Translations under genes and position numbers: made by a program
Notes under the pieces: model-generated
What the model was told of the DNA's origin: nothing
Seen by the model: only the letters and a program-made list of their open reading frames with translations
Databases searched by the model: none
Assembly (NCBI RefSeq): GCF_008014645.1
Contig: NZ_VOWY01000007.1
Location: forward strand, 215,713 to 279,712
Direction: 5' to 3'
From: Collinsella sp. BA40
Lineage (GTDB): Bacteria; Actinomycetota; Coriobacteriia; Coriobacteriales; Coriobacteriaceae
Length of the DNA: 64,000 nucleotides
Shown: in pieces, positions 33,568 to 43,498 of the stretch
How the letters are laid out: each line of letters starts with the position of its first letter
Position numbering within the stretch: position 1 is the stretch's first letter

Positions 33568-35028
33568 ATGAACGAGTCCCAGCGCATCCACGACGCGGTG
33601 GAGGGCAACACGCACGGCAAGAACAAGTGGGCCATCCTGTTTACCGTGCTGGTCATGACGTTTATGGCCACGCTCGATTCGAGTATCGTCAACGTGGCGC
33701 TGCCCGTTATGCGCAAGGCCCTCGATGCGGGCCTCGACCAGATTCAGTGGGTGTCCTCGGTCTACCTGCTCACCACATGCGCGGCGTTGCTGGTCTTTGG
33801 TCGCCTGGGCGATATCTACGGTAAGGTGCGCTTCTTCCAGGTGGGCGTGGCGGTGTTCGCTGCCGGCTCGCTGCTGTGCGGCATGGCGAGCACGCTCGAG
33901 TTCCTTGTCGTCGCCCGAGCCATCCAGGGCATCGGCGGCGCCGCGGCCATGGCCAACAACATGGGTATCATCACCGAATCGTTTCCTGCACGCGAGCGCG
34001 GGCGCGCCTTGGGGCTGCTCGCGAGCTTCGTCGCGCTGGGCATGATGTGCGGGCCGGTACTGGGTGGTTTCATCGTGAGCTCGCTGCCATGGGAATACAT
34101 CTTCCTCATCAACGTGCCGGTGGGCGTGGTGTCGCTGCTCGTCGGATTCAAGACCCTTCCGCACGTCGCCCCCGAGCGCGACGGGCGGCGCCTCGATGTG
34201 GCCGGCTCGCTGCTGCTCGTTCCCGGTCTGTTCCTCACCTTCGTCTCCATCACGCTGCTCGAGGCCGGCGTCACGTTGCAGGTGCTGGGCATGCTGGGAA
34301 TCGGTCTCGCGCTGTTGGTCGCGTTCGCGATGGTCGAACGCCGCGTGAAAGATCCGCTCGTGATGTTCTCGGTTTTCCAGGATCGCGGCTTCGTGGCGAA
34401 TCTGGTGTGTTTGTTCATCAGCTTCGTCGCCATCGGCGTCTACGAGCTCATGACGCCCTTTTACCTGCAGGACGCGCGCGGGTTCGCGCCGGACGTCGCG
34501 GGCCTCATCTTCTGCGTCATTCCGCTGGCCAACGCGATAGCCGGCCCCATCTCGGGCGCGGTCTCCGATCGCATCGGCTGCGAGCGGCCGGCCATCCTCG
34601 GCCTGTTCGTCTTCGCGTTGGGCCTGCTCTCGCTGGGCTTCTTCGATGAGCGCACCACGCTTCCCGTCATCTTGGCGTGCCTGGGCGCGGCGTCGCTGGG
34701 AACCTCGATCTTCCAGTCGCCCAATAACTCGCTGGTCATGGGATCGCTTCCCGCCGAGGCGCTCGGCTTCGGCGGCAGCGTCGCCGCGCTGGCGCGCTAC
34801 CTGGGCATGGCCGTCGGCATCACGGGATCAACGTCGCTGCTCTACGGCCAGATGAGCGTCGCGGCTGGAAGGCGCGTGACGGCGTATGTGGCGGGGCGCC
34901 CCGACATCTTCCTGTATGGGTACCGCTGGGTGTACGTCGTCACCGCCATCTTGGTTTTCGCCGGGTTCTCTTTGGCGCTCGCGCGCTACGTGCGCAAGCG
35001 CTCGCGGTCACGGGCTCGCCGGGGCTAG
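33568..35028 (+). CDS. MFS drug efflux transporter, DHA2 (14-TMS) type
   Basis: Major-facilitator protein of 486 residues with about 14 membrane segments. The DHA2 motifs are visible: motif D1 LDSSIVNVALPVM near residue 35, motif A GRLGDIYGKVRFF, motif B RAIQGIGGAA and motif C-like GPVLGGFI. It resembles EmrB/QacA proton-driven multidrug pumps. ATG 33568 has GCGAGG upstream; an in-frame N-terminal extension lacks membrane or family character. The 200-base gap before it holds no gene. Its TAG overlaps the stop of the convergent lipid-kinase gene. Confidence 0.88.
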   Translation: MNESQRIHDAVEGNTHGKNKWAILFTVLVMTFMATLDSSIVNVALPVMRKALDAGLDQIQWVSSVYLLTTCAALLVFGRLGDIYGKVRFFQVGVAVFAAGSLLCGMASTLEFLVVARAIQGIGGAAAMANNMGIITESFPARERGRALGLLASFVALGMMCGPVLGGFIVSSLPWEYIFLINVPVGVVSLLVGFKTLPHVAPERDGRRLDVAGSLLLVPGLFLTFVSITLLEAGVTLQVLGMLGIGLALLVAFAMVERRVKDPLVMFSVFQDRGFVANLVCLFISFVAIGVYELMTPFYLQDARGFAPDVAGLIFCVIPLANAIAGPISGAVSDRIGCERPAILGLFVFALGLLSLGFFDERTTLPVILACLGAASLGTSIFQSPNNSLVMGSLPAEALGFGGSVAALARYLGMAVGITGSTSLLYGQMSVAAGRRVTAYVAGRPDIFLYGYRWVYVVTAILVFAGFSLALARYVRKRSRSRARRG

Positions 35029-35999
35029 ATCGCGTTTTCGTTCATTCGCGGCACCAGGACGGTGAGCGCGCCCGGGATGCTGGTGATGCGTGCGGTGCGA
35101 CCGTGAATCTGCTCGCCGTCGGCCTGCATGGGGTAGTCGTCTGCTTCGAACTCGAGGCGCACCTCGCGGGCGCGCTCGAGCCGAACATGACGATTGCCCA
35201 GATGCCGACCGTTCTTCGCGCCCAGGAACACCGGAAGCGCTACGGCGCGCGGCACGCGCCCGTGCGCATAGCACACATCGAAGAGGCCGTCTTTCGGATC
35301 GGCTTCGGGCGTGATCAGAAAGCCCGAACCATAGGTCTTCCCGATCTGCACGGCTGTGATGAGCGATTCAAGCTGCAGCCATGCGCCCCCGTCCAGGCTC
35401 ATGCGCATGGGATACGTGCGGTAGTTGAGGCCGAACACGTTGAATCCGCTGGCGAGGTAGAGCGGGTCGCCGGTAAGGCCCGTCTTGCGTCGCAGCCCAT
35501 AGGTTCCGATGGCTACGGCGGCATCGAGGCCCATCGAGAACGTCTGCACGAAGTATTCGCTGCCGCTACCCTGCGAACCGTCGAAGTCGATGCGGCCCAC
35601 GTCCATGCGGCTGCACTCGGCCTCGAAGAGCCATGCGAGGTCGCGTCCCGTGCGGTCGGTGATGCCGAGCGTTCGCGCGTAATCGTTGCCCGATCCCACG
35701 GGGATGATGCCGAGCGCGGGACGTGCGTCCGGCGAGATCTGCATGAGGCCGCAGGCGGTTTCATGGATGATGCCGTCGCCGCCCAGGGCGAGCACGGTGT
35801 CGTATCCCGCGGCCTGCGCGGCCAGGTCGGTGGCGTGCCGCGGCCGTTCGGTCTTAACCAAATCGAAGCCACGCGGGTCGTGCAGGTAGAGCGAAAAGAA
35901 CCTCTGGGCTTGCTCGCCCGCGGTGGCCGCCGCGCCGCTTTGCGCCGTGGGGTTAACGATGATAAGGGTCTTGCCTAGCGGACTGCGGTTGGTGCTCAT
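35025..35999 (-). CDS. Diacylglycerol kinase family (YegS/DgkB-like) lipid kinase
   Basis: Protein of 324 residues with the DAGK catalytic domain. Features are KTLIIVNPTAQSGAA at the N-terminus, ALGGDGIIHET (nucleotide/metal loop, about residue 74) and IPVGSGNDYARTLG. The C-terminal beta domain ends QADGEQIHG, as in DgkB/YegS/BmrU proteins. It probably phosphorylates diacylglycerol or a related lipid in the membrane interface. ATG 35999 overlaps the stop of the upstream CLC gene (ATGA), so the two are translationally coupled on the minus strand. Its stop overlaps that of the convergent MFS gene. Confidence 0.87.
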   Translation of the reverse strand: MSTNRSPLGKTLIIVNPTAQSGAAATAGEQAQRFFSLYLHDPRGFDLVKTERPRHATDLAAQAAGYDTVLALGGDGIIHETACGLMQISPDARPALGIIPVGSGNDYARTLGITDRTGRDLAWLFEAECSRMDVGRIDFDGSQGSGSEYFVQTFSMGLDAAVAIGTYGLRRKTGLTGDPLYLASGFNVFGLNYRTYPMRMSLDGGAWLQLESLITAVQIGKTYGSGFLITPEADPKDGLFDVCYAHGRVPRAVALPVFLGAKNGRHLGNRHVRLERAREVRLEFEADDYPMQADGEQIHGRTARITSIPGALTVLVPRMNENAI

Positions 36000-37354
36000 G
36001 AGCGCTCCAGCTGTTCGAGTTCTTGACGGTGGCGTTCTTGCGCGTGCTCGACGGTAAGGTCGGCGTCGTTCTTGAGAGAGCGACGCTTGGGCGTGACGAT
36101 GCGCTGTGCAGGATAGACGGCATGGTGCCCTGCGACGAGGTAGCTGATAAACGAAACGATAACAAAGTAGCTTCCCGCGTGAGCGCCGAACATATCGATT
36201 CCCAACATGATGGTGGTCACGGGTACGTTGAGCGCCGCGCCGAAGACCCCGATCATGCCCAGGGCGGCCATGAAGCTCGGCTCGCCCAGCGCGACGGAGC
36301 CGATCCAGCCGCCGAGCGCCGCTCCGATCCCGAATAGCGGCGTCACCTCGCCGCCCTGCAGGCCCACGCCCACGGTGAGCGCGGTGAGGACGAGCTTGAG
36401 CAGCGCGTCGACGGGCGTGGTTGATCCGTCGAACGCGGCCGCGGTCATCCATTCCGATAGGCCTCCGAAGCGATGCAGGCCGAAAACAAGGAACAATACG
36501 GCGAGCAGGATGCCGCCGGTAGCCGCGGCCGCGAGGTAGTTCGTGAACAGCCGCGCGTAGAGGCGCTTGACAGAGCGGATACAGAAGGTGAACAGGCGGG
36601 CCATGAGACCGAAGAGCACCGCCGCGAGGCAGGCGATGGCGAGGTTCCCAAGGTTCATAGGGGGCACCGACGCGATGGTTGCAAACGAGAACGGCGTGCC
36701 CAGCGCGCGGCTCACGGCGTTGCCTACGAACGAGCCGGCAAGACAGTAGAGCGCCGCGCTATAGTCGAGCTTGCCGATGAAGCACATCTCCATACCGAAG
36801 AACGCGCCTGCAAGCGGGGTGCCGAACGCCGCGCCGAAGGCGGACGAGATACCCGCCATCATAAGGTCGCGCCGGTCGTGGCCCTCCACGTGGAAGATCG
36901 ACGCCACGTTGCTCGCGATGGTGCCTCCCAGCTGCACGGCTGCGCCTTCGCGGCCAGCCGCGCCTCCCACCAGGTGGGTCGCCGTCGAGCAGCAGAACGT
37001 GAGCAGGGCCATGCGGCTGCGGATGGGCGTACCGGTAAGCGTGCTGTCTATCACGAGGTTGTTGCCGCGCTGCGCGCGCAGGCCGTGCGTGCGGTAGATC
37101 CATGCGGTGGCCACGCTCACCACGGGCAGCAGCGCGAAGAGCCATAGATGCGCTTCGCGCAGGTTGGTGACAAAGCGCAGGGCGGCGAGGAACGCCCAGC
37201 CGGCTACGCCCATGAGGGCGGCTACGAGTAGGCTGAGGACGAATACGCGCAGGCTGGCGCAGGCGTTGCCCGCATCGCGCCGCGCATCGATCGCCATGCC
37301 TTGGGCGCCCTGCTTGAGGTTTTCTTTCGTTGATTCGAACAGCTGCTTGGGCAT
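35996..37354 (-). CDS. CLC-family anion transporter, fluoride-type (CLC-F) features
   Basis: Membrane protein of 452 residues with the CLC fold. The selectivity motifs differ from chloride CLCs: GNNL at 97-100 replaces GSGIP, GREGA at 134-138 replaces GREGP, and GGEVTPLF at 334-341 replaces GGxFxP. These variants are typical of the bacterial CLC-F clade, proton-coupled fluoride exporters, which usually have GREGT. The likely gating glutamate of GREG is kept. A 45-residue charged C-terminus follows the last helix; there are no CBS domains. TCGGAGG precedes ATG 37354. It is coupled to the lipid-kinase gene. No fluoride riboswitch was recognised in the short leader. Confidence 0.85.
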   Translation of the reverse strand: MPKQLFESTKENLKQGAQGMAIDARRDAGNACASLRVFVLSLLVAALMGVAGWAFLAALRFVTNLREAHLWLFALLPVVSVATAWIYRTHGLRAQRGNNLVIDSTLTGTPIRSRMALLTFCCSTATHLVGGAAGREGAAVQLGGTIASNVASIFHVEGHDRRDLMMAGISSAFGAAFGTPLAGAFFGMEMCFIGKLDYSAALYCLAGSFVGNAVSRALGTPFSFATIASVPPMNLGNLAIACLAAVLFGLMARLFTFCIRSVKRLYARLFTNYLAAAATGGILLAVLFLVFGLHRFGGLSEWMTAAAFDGSTTPVDALLKLVLTALTVGVGLQGGEVTPLFGIGAALGGWIGSVALGEPSFMAALGMIGVFGAALNVPVTTIMLGIDMFGAHAGSYFVIVSFISYLVAGHHAVYPAQRIVTPKRRSLKNDADLTVEHAQERHRQELEQLERS

Positions 37355-37723
37355 GGTGCCTCCGAAGGGGGGTCGGGTTCCAGGTTAGTATACGCCGCGG
37401 CCGGTTACGGGTGTGTTTACACCGGCGCGCAATCGTTTAGTCCGCCAGGCCGTGCGAGCGGGGAGGGCGCCTTGCAATGGCGTGGCGCCGGAGAGCTGCC
37501 TGCCTGCTCCCTGGCGGTTCCGCCGCCGCCCATGCGCCATGAGGGTCGGTGCTTGAGACGCTATTCCCCCGTGCCTGAGCGGGGCGTATCTTTTGGCAAC
37601 CATTCAAGGGGGCTATTTACCCGCTCGCTAGGACGTCGCCGCCGCGAGTGCGGGCGGCGCCGTAGACTACATCCTTACTGTGGATATTCGATGCCTTGGA
37701 TGGCTGAGTAGAAAGGACGCCGC
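37355..37723. other. Gap between divergent CLC and sialidase genes
   Basis: It contains the CLC -10 at its left end and a strong Shine-Dalgarno (GAAAGGAC) for the sialidase at its right end. The middle, G+C-rich part shows no gene, repeat or convincing promoter; ACATCC and TACTGT-like hexamers near 37670 could belong to a sialidase promoter but are unconvincing. Confidence 0.4.
37387..37392 (-). promoter_or_regulatory. -10 element of the CLC gene
   Basis: TATACT on the minus strand, 32 bases upstream of the CLC start. It implies a leader of roughly 25 bases. Confidence 0.45.
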
Positions 37724-40700
37724 ATGAACGTCGAGCGTCATCACGCATATGCGGTTGCCACGGCGGGAGCGCTGCTGGCGTTTACCCTGGGACCGTCTCA
37801 GGCGCTGGTGCCCAGCATGGGCGGCTGGGTGCCCGCGGCCTACGCCGCTACCGCGGATAACGGTCTGCCGCAGGTGGCGAAATACGTGAAGGTAAGCGAT
37901 GCGACGGTTCAGGCCGGCACGTACTCCTTCGTGTCCACGTCGTCCAACGACGGCAAGCTGCGCATCATGCACCGCACCGACGGTCAGGCCAAACTCGACC
38001 GGTGCGCGGCCAAGAACACGGGCGAGGTCCTCGCGCCCGTCGACTGCGAGGTGGGCGGTCTATCTGGCAAGCACACCCACGAGTGGGGGATCGAGAGCGT
38101 GGACGGCGGCTTCGCCATCCAAAGCAAGACGGGCGATGGCCACTACGTGCATATCGAGTCGGGCAAGGCCGAGGCCGCTGCGGGCGCGCAGGCCCTGCAG
38201 ATCCAGCGCATGGACGACGGCGCTTTCAGCATCGGCCGCCAGGTGGGCGGGGCCATGAAGTACCTGGCCTACACCGCCGGCGGCTGGTCGGTTTCCGATA
38301 CCCCCTGCGGCATCTCGCTTTACCGTCAGACCATGGTGGCGCCCCAGGTCGTTCCCAACGGGAAGGGCGATACGGGTACCACGGAGAGTCAGCCGTTCGC
38401 CAAGGGTACGGGCGGCAGCCAGAACTACCGCATCCCGGCGCTGACCACGTTGGCCGACGGCACGCTGTTCGCCGCCATCGACGCGCGCTGGAACACCCAG
38501 GCCGATGCCGGCGGTCTTGACACGATCATCTCCACGTCGAAGGACAACGGCAAGACCTGGTCGTACAGCTTCCCCAACTACTTCAACGACAGCACCGATG
38601 CCTATAACAACAAGGCTACGGCGTTCATCGACCCGGTGGTCGTCCAGGACGACGCGGGCGCCATCCATATGATGGTCGACCTGTGGCCGGGCGGCGTGGC
38701 GCTGAACTCGGCATTCAAGAACAACCCCGTCAACGGCAGCGGCTACGTGCAGATCGAGGGCAAGCAGCGTTTAGTGCTCTATGCGTCCGCCGATGCCGAC
38801 GAGCAACGCGCGGCCGGCGCCGAGCGCGGCGAGGGCTATACGCACTATGTGGGCGACTTCGCCGCCGACGGCAAGGCGCCCGTGATCAAGGTCTCGGACA
38901 ACACCGTCGAGTACTATGTGGATCGCGAGTTCTTCCTGTTCAACAAGGACGGCGAGCCCATCTACTGCCCGCAGATCGGCAGCTCCGATTACGTGCAGCA
39001 AAACGTGTTCTACTTCAACGCGACCCTGCACGTCATGGCGACGTCGTACCTGTGGCATATCACCTCGACCGACGGCGGCGCCACCTGGTCGGCTCCCAAC
39101 ATGCTCAACGAGCAGGTGCGCGCGGGCCGCTCCTCGAACGATTGCTTCTACGGCGTCGGCCCGGGTCGCGGCCTCGTGACGTCCACGGGCCGCATCATCC
39201 TGCCGTGCTACACCTATAAGCGCGGCCACGGCGACGGCAACAGCAGCGTCATCTACTCCGACGACAACGGCCGTACCTGGAAGCGCAGCAGCGATATCGC
39301 CCGCCAGACGTCCGAGGCCACCGTGGTGGAGGCCGACGGTCGCCTGTACCTGTTTGCGCGCCATGGCTGGTACGCCGTATCCGACGATGACGGCGCTACG
39401 TGGAAGGACGAGAAGACGCTTGCGAGCAGCGGGCTCGATATCACCACGACATGCCAGGTCGATGCTCTCACGTACTCCCAGAAGATCGATGGCAAGACGG
39501 CCATCATCCTCTCGGCACCCACCGGCGGCAGCCGTGCGAACGGCAAGGTCTTCGTGGGCCTGGTGGAGAAGGACGGCTCCCTTACCTGGAAGTACAACGT
39601 GCCCGTCACCGCGAATGGATCGCATTTCGCCTACTCCTGCCTTGCCGAGAAACAGGACGGCTCCCTCGGTCTGCTCTATGAGGCCGCCAACGCCGACATT
39701 ATCTACCGCGACCTTGCGATCGAGGACGTGGCGCCCGGCGCGCTCATCGGCAACAAGCGCCTGGTCACCGTGCCTTTGTACGGCACGTTCAGCCATACCG
39801 TCGAGGGCGCGTTCACGGGATACGGGGATATCGACCGCTCTATCGTGGATATCCGCGTGACCGACAACGAGGACGGCACCAAGACCGTGGCCTACACGGG
39901 CAAGGCGGAAGGGGAGGTTCGCTTCACCGAGGAGTCGAGCGGCGCCGTCTACACCGTGCGCGTGGCGCCTAGACAGCTGGTCGAGCGTGCGGTCGATCCG
40001 GGTCAGACCATCTCCGAGGCGCTGATCGGGGGCGGCATCACGCATGATCCCGACACGGCGATCGCTACCGCGAAGCTCGCGAGCAGCCCGCTGGTCGACG
40101 TGATCGGCGAGGTGCCCGGCAGCCTGGGCACGGATGCGTCGTTCACGGGCGAGGCCATCGCGCTGAGCCGTGCGTTGTTCACCTTCACGGCCGACGGCGA
40201 CGGGTGGACCGTGGCCAGTACCGTTTCGGACGGCAAGGCGGTTTATCTGAACCTGGATTCGACGGGCTTCCCGGGTAACGCCGCGCCCAGGAAGATCGAT
40301 CTGCGCGTCGGGGAGAAGGAGGGCACGGTCAAGCTGTACGACGCCGCCGCCAACCGGTATCTGCATTTCCATCGCAACGGCACCGCGGTGTTCGACCGCT
40401 GCACCAACGATACGAGCGGCGCGGACTGCTACGAGCTCTACCGCAAGACCGAGGGCGCGTCGTCCGAGATCGCGGGCTACGAGCGCCTGAACGGCAAAGA
40501 TACGGTGAAGAACGGCGACAAGCTGCTGATCGTGGCGCGTGTCGACGGAGCTGACGGCGCGGCCGACACGCTCTATGCGCTCAACCCGTCGCTCAGCACG
40601 TCGAATAAGTACGCCCACGTGGTGAAGGTCGATCCGGAGCGAACCAGCACGACGCTGTCCATCACAGGCGTCGCCCCAGGCGTGACCGATATCGCGGTGG

Positions 40701-41185
40701 GCGACACGGTCTATCGCGTCACGGTCCGCGGTCTGATGGCGCCCACGTTCAGCTGGAGTGACGATTACTCCCATGCGACCGCCACGTTCGAGCGCGCCGA
40801 GGGCGGTGATGCCGTGGAGATGGACTGCACGGTGACCAGCGAGCGTGTCGAGCCTACGGCGAGCAAGCCCGGCCGGGTCACGTACACGGCCACCGTCGAG
40901 CGCGATGGCCGGACGTATACCGATGTGCGGATCGTCGAGCTGCCCGCGATCGGCGGGCCCGATCTCGACCCGCTGCCCGATCCGGCTCCCGGGCAGCCCG
41001 GCACGCTGCCCGAGCCCGAACAGCCCGAGGCACCGGGCCAGGGTGCCGACGGTCCCGATGGGCGGCCCGGGACGAACGGCTCCTCCGCGTTGCCCGCTAC
41101 CGGCGACGCGGCCGCTGCGGCAGGCGTCTTCGGTGCGCTTGGCGCCGCCCTTGCTGCCTGGGGCGTCCGTCGAAAGCGTCGGTAA
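37724..41185 (+). CDS. nanH: Cell-wall-anchored sialidase (GH33)
   Basis: Large secreted exo-sialidase of 1153 residues that releases sialic acid from host glycans. Order: signal peptide (1 to about 42, ending AAYA); a lectin-like domain (about 65-200); six-bladed propeller with YRIP at 235-238 and Asp boxes ending W279, W455, W519 and W560; beta-rich linker modules; a second copy of the lectin-like domain (about 815-910, sharing the DRC...C..LYR pattern with the first); Ig-like modules; a Pro/Gly-rich stalk; sorting signal LPATG at 1123-1127, then a hydrophobic segment and RRKRR. Sortase anchoring places it on the cell surface. It has its own transcription unit and terminator pair. No other sialic-acid genes are adjacent. 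Confidence 0.93.
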   Translation: MNVERHHAYAVATAGALLAFTLGPSQALVPSMGGWVPAAYAATADNGLPQVAKYVKVSDATVQAGTYSFVSTSSNDGKLRIMHRTDGQAKLDRCAAKNTGEVLAPVDCEVGGLSGKHTHEWGIESVDGGFAIQSKTGDGHYVHIESGKAEAAAGAQALQIQRMDDGAFSIGRQVGGAMKYLAYTAGGWSVSDTPCGISLYRQTMVAPQVVPNGKGDTGTTESQPFAKGTGGSQNYRIPALTTLADGTLFAAIDARWNTQADAGGLDTIISTSKDNGKTWSYSFPNYFNDSTDAYNNKATAFIDPVVVQDDAGAIHMMVDLWPGGVALNSAFKNNPVNGSGYVQIEGKQRLVLYASADADEQRAAGAERGEGYTHYVGDFAADGKAPVIKVSDNTVEYYVDREFFLFNKDGEPIYCPQIGSSDYVQQNVFYFNATLHVMATSYLWHITSTDGGATWSAPNMLNEQVRAGRSSNDCFYGVGPGRGLVTSTGRIILPCYTYKRGHGDGNSSVIYSDDNGRTWKRSSDIARQTSEATVVEADGRLYLFARHGWYAVSDDDGATWKDEKTLASSGLDITTTCQVDALTYSQKIDGKTAIILSAPTGGSRANGKVFVGLVEKDGSLTWKYNVPVTANGSHFAYSCLAEKQDGSLGLLYEAANADIIYRDLAIEDVAPGALIGNKRLVTVPLYGTFSHTVEGAFTGYGDIDRSIVDIRVTDNEDGTKTVAYTGKAEGEVRFTEESSGAVYTVRVAPRQLVERAVDPGQTISEALIGGGITHDPDTAIATAKLASSPLVDVIGEVPGSLGTDASFTGEAIALSRALFTFTADGDGWTVASTVSDGKAVYLNLDSTGFPGNAAPRKIDLRVGEKEGTVKLYDAAANRYLHFHRNGTAVFDRCTNDTSGADCYELYRKTEGASSEIAGYERLNGKDTVKNGDKLLIVARVDGADGAADTLYALNPSLSTSNKYAHVVKVDPERTSTTLSITGVAPGVTDIAVGDTVYRVTVRGLMAPTFSWSDDYSHATATFERAEGGDAVEMDCTVTSERVEPTASKPGRVTYTATVERDGRTYTDVRIVELPAIGGPDLDPLPDPAPGQPGTLPEPEQPEAPGQGADGPDGRPGTNGSSALPATGDAAAAAGVFGALGAALAAWGVRRKRR

Positions 41186-41239
41186 CGCGTTGCCGGGCGC
41201 TCGACGTCGGGCGTCTGGGTGCGGCTTTGGAGCGCTCGG

Positions 41240-41276
41240 CCATTGCCGGGGCGATACCAGATCGCCCCGGCAATGG
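41240..41276 (+). terminator. Hairpin after the sialidase gene
   Basis: Perfect 16-bp stem (41240-41255 with 41261-41276) and 5-base loop. No T-run follows. It is backed by the stronger terminator at 41335. Confidence 0.5.
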
Positions 41277-41334
41277 ATTCGAGCGCCTTCGCGCGCACGG
41301 GTGCTCCGCGCCGGCGCATCTTGCTCAAACGAAT

Positions 41335-41373
41335 GCGGCCCAGGACGCGCAACATCCCGGGCCGCTGTTTTTT
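41335..41373 (+). terminator. Intrinsic terminator after the sialidase gene
   Basis: GCGGCCC pairs with GGGCCGC, extended inward by GGA/TCC after a bulge, followed by TGTTTTTT. Confidence 0.8.
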
Positions 41374-41407
41374 CGTTGATCTCCTATCGCCATTGCGCAT
41401 GAGAGAT

Positions 41408-41446
41408 AAAAAGAAAACAGGCCAGAGTTTTAAGTACTCTGACCTG
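41408..41446 (-). terminator. Intrinsic terminator of the tRNA-Pro/tRNA-Gly unit
   Basis: On the minus strand an 11-bp stem (CAGGTCAGAGT with ACTCTGGCCTG, one G-T pair) is followed by TTTTCTTTTT. It lies right after the tRNA-Gly 3' end. Confidence 0.88.
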
Positions 41447-41456
41447 CTGTCTTCTC

Positions 41457-41530
41457 TGGAGCGGGCGACGGGAGTCGAACCCGCCTCATCAGCTTGGAAG
41501 GCTGAGGTTCTACCGATGAACTACGCCCGC
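41457..41530 (-). tRNA. tRNA-Gly (anticodon UCC)
   Basis: Seventy-four bases including an encoded CCA. The acceptor stem pairs GCGGGCG with CGCCCGC. The anticodon loop CTTCCAA gives UCC, and the T-arm has GTTCGAC. It is three bases downstream of tRNA-Pro, so both probably come from one precursor. Confidence 0.97.
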
Positions 41531-41533
41531 ATA

Positions 41534-41610
41534 TGGTCGGGACGACAGGATTTGAACCTGCGACATCCTGCTCCCAAAGCAGGCGCGCTACCAAACTGCG
41601 CCACGTCCCG
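41534..41610 (-). tRNA. tRNA-Pro (anticodon UGG)
   Basis: Seventy-seven bases including an encoded CCA. The acceptor stem pairs CGGGACG with CGTCCCG. The anticodon loop TTTGGGA gives UGG, and the T-arm has GTTCAAATC. First tRNA of a two-gene minus-strand unit. Confidence 0.97.
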
Positions 41611-41716
41611 ACGTCCAAGGAAGAAGTATATAGCTTCAAGGCGTCCGGGGCAACGGCTGGTTTGTCCTCCATCATCTTTTCGCGAGGCCCGCGACTCGTC
41701 GACATTCGTTGCATAA

Positions 41717-43168
<1,452 letters not shown>

Positions 43169-43210
43169 CGAGCCGTTGCCGATGCGGCGGGGGAGCGCCC
43201 GTCGTTTGGA

Positions 43211-43242
43211 TGCGCGCCCGGCTGAGCGAAGCCGGGCGCGCA
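43211..43242 (+). terminator. Hairpin after gdhA
   Basis: Perfect 13-bp stem (43211-43223 with 43230-43242) with loop GAGCGA. No T-run, so termination efficiency is uncertain. Confidence 0.55.
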
Positions 43243-43339
43243 CTCGTATATGGATGAGGCGTGGCGCGCCGGCCGCTTGCAGCTTCATGGTGCCGCGGGT
43301 TCATGTATCTGCTATCATACAAAAGTTGCTGTATCGTGC

Positions 43340-43423
43340 GCGGGCGTGGCGGAATTGGTAGACGCGCTGGGTTTAGGTTCCAGTGGGATTCCCGTGAAGG
43401 TTCGAGTCCTTTCGCCCGCACCA
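43340..43423 (+). tRNA. tRNA-Leu (anticodon UAG)
   Basis: Eighty-four bases with encoded CCA and a long variable arm, as expected for class II tRNA. The acceptor stem pairs GCGGGCG with CGCCCGC; the anticodon loop TTTAGGT gives UAG; the T-arm has GTTCGAGTC. It lies 75 bases upstream of tig on the same strand. Confidence 0.97.
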
Positions 43424-43457
43424 TGCGGCATCTGCAGTTTCGTTGTCAATTGGGTAG

Positions 43458-43487
43458 ATCGGCACCCCGTTAACGCCGATGGTTTTT
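43458..43487 (+). terminator. Terminator/attenuator between tRNA-Leu and tig
   Basis: ATCGGC pairs with GCCGAT across an 11-base loop, followed by GGTTTTT. It ends immediately before the tig Shine-Dalgarno, so it could terminate the tRNA transcript while allowing partial read-through into tig. Confidence 0.6.
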
Positions 43488-43498
43488 GAGGAGGAACG

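Noticed and set aside
37355..37420. Fluoride riboswitch upstream of the CLC-F-like gene.
   Set aside because: The predicted leader is only about 25 bases and shows no crcB-type conserved core.
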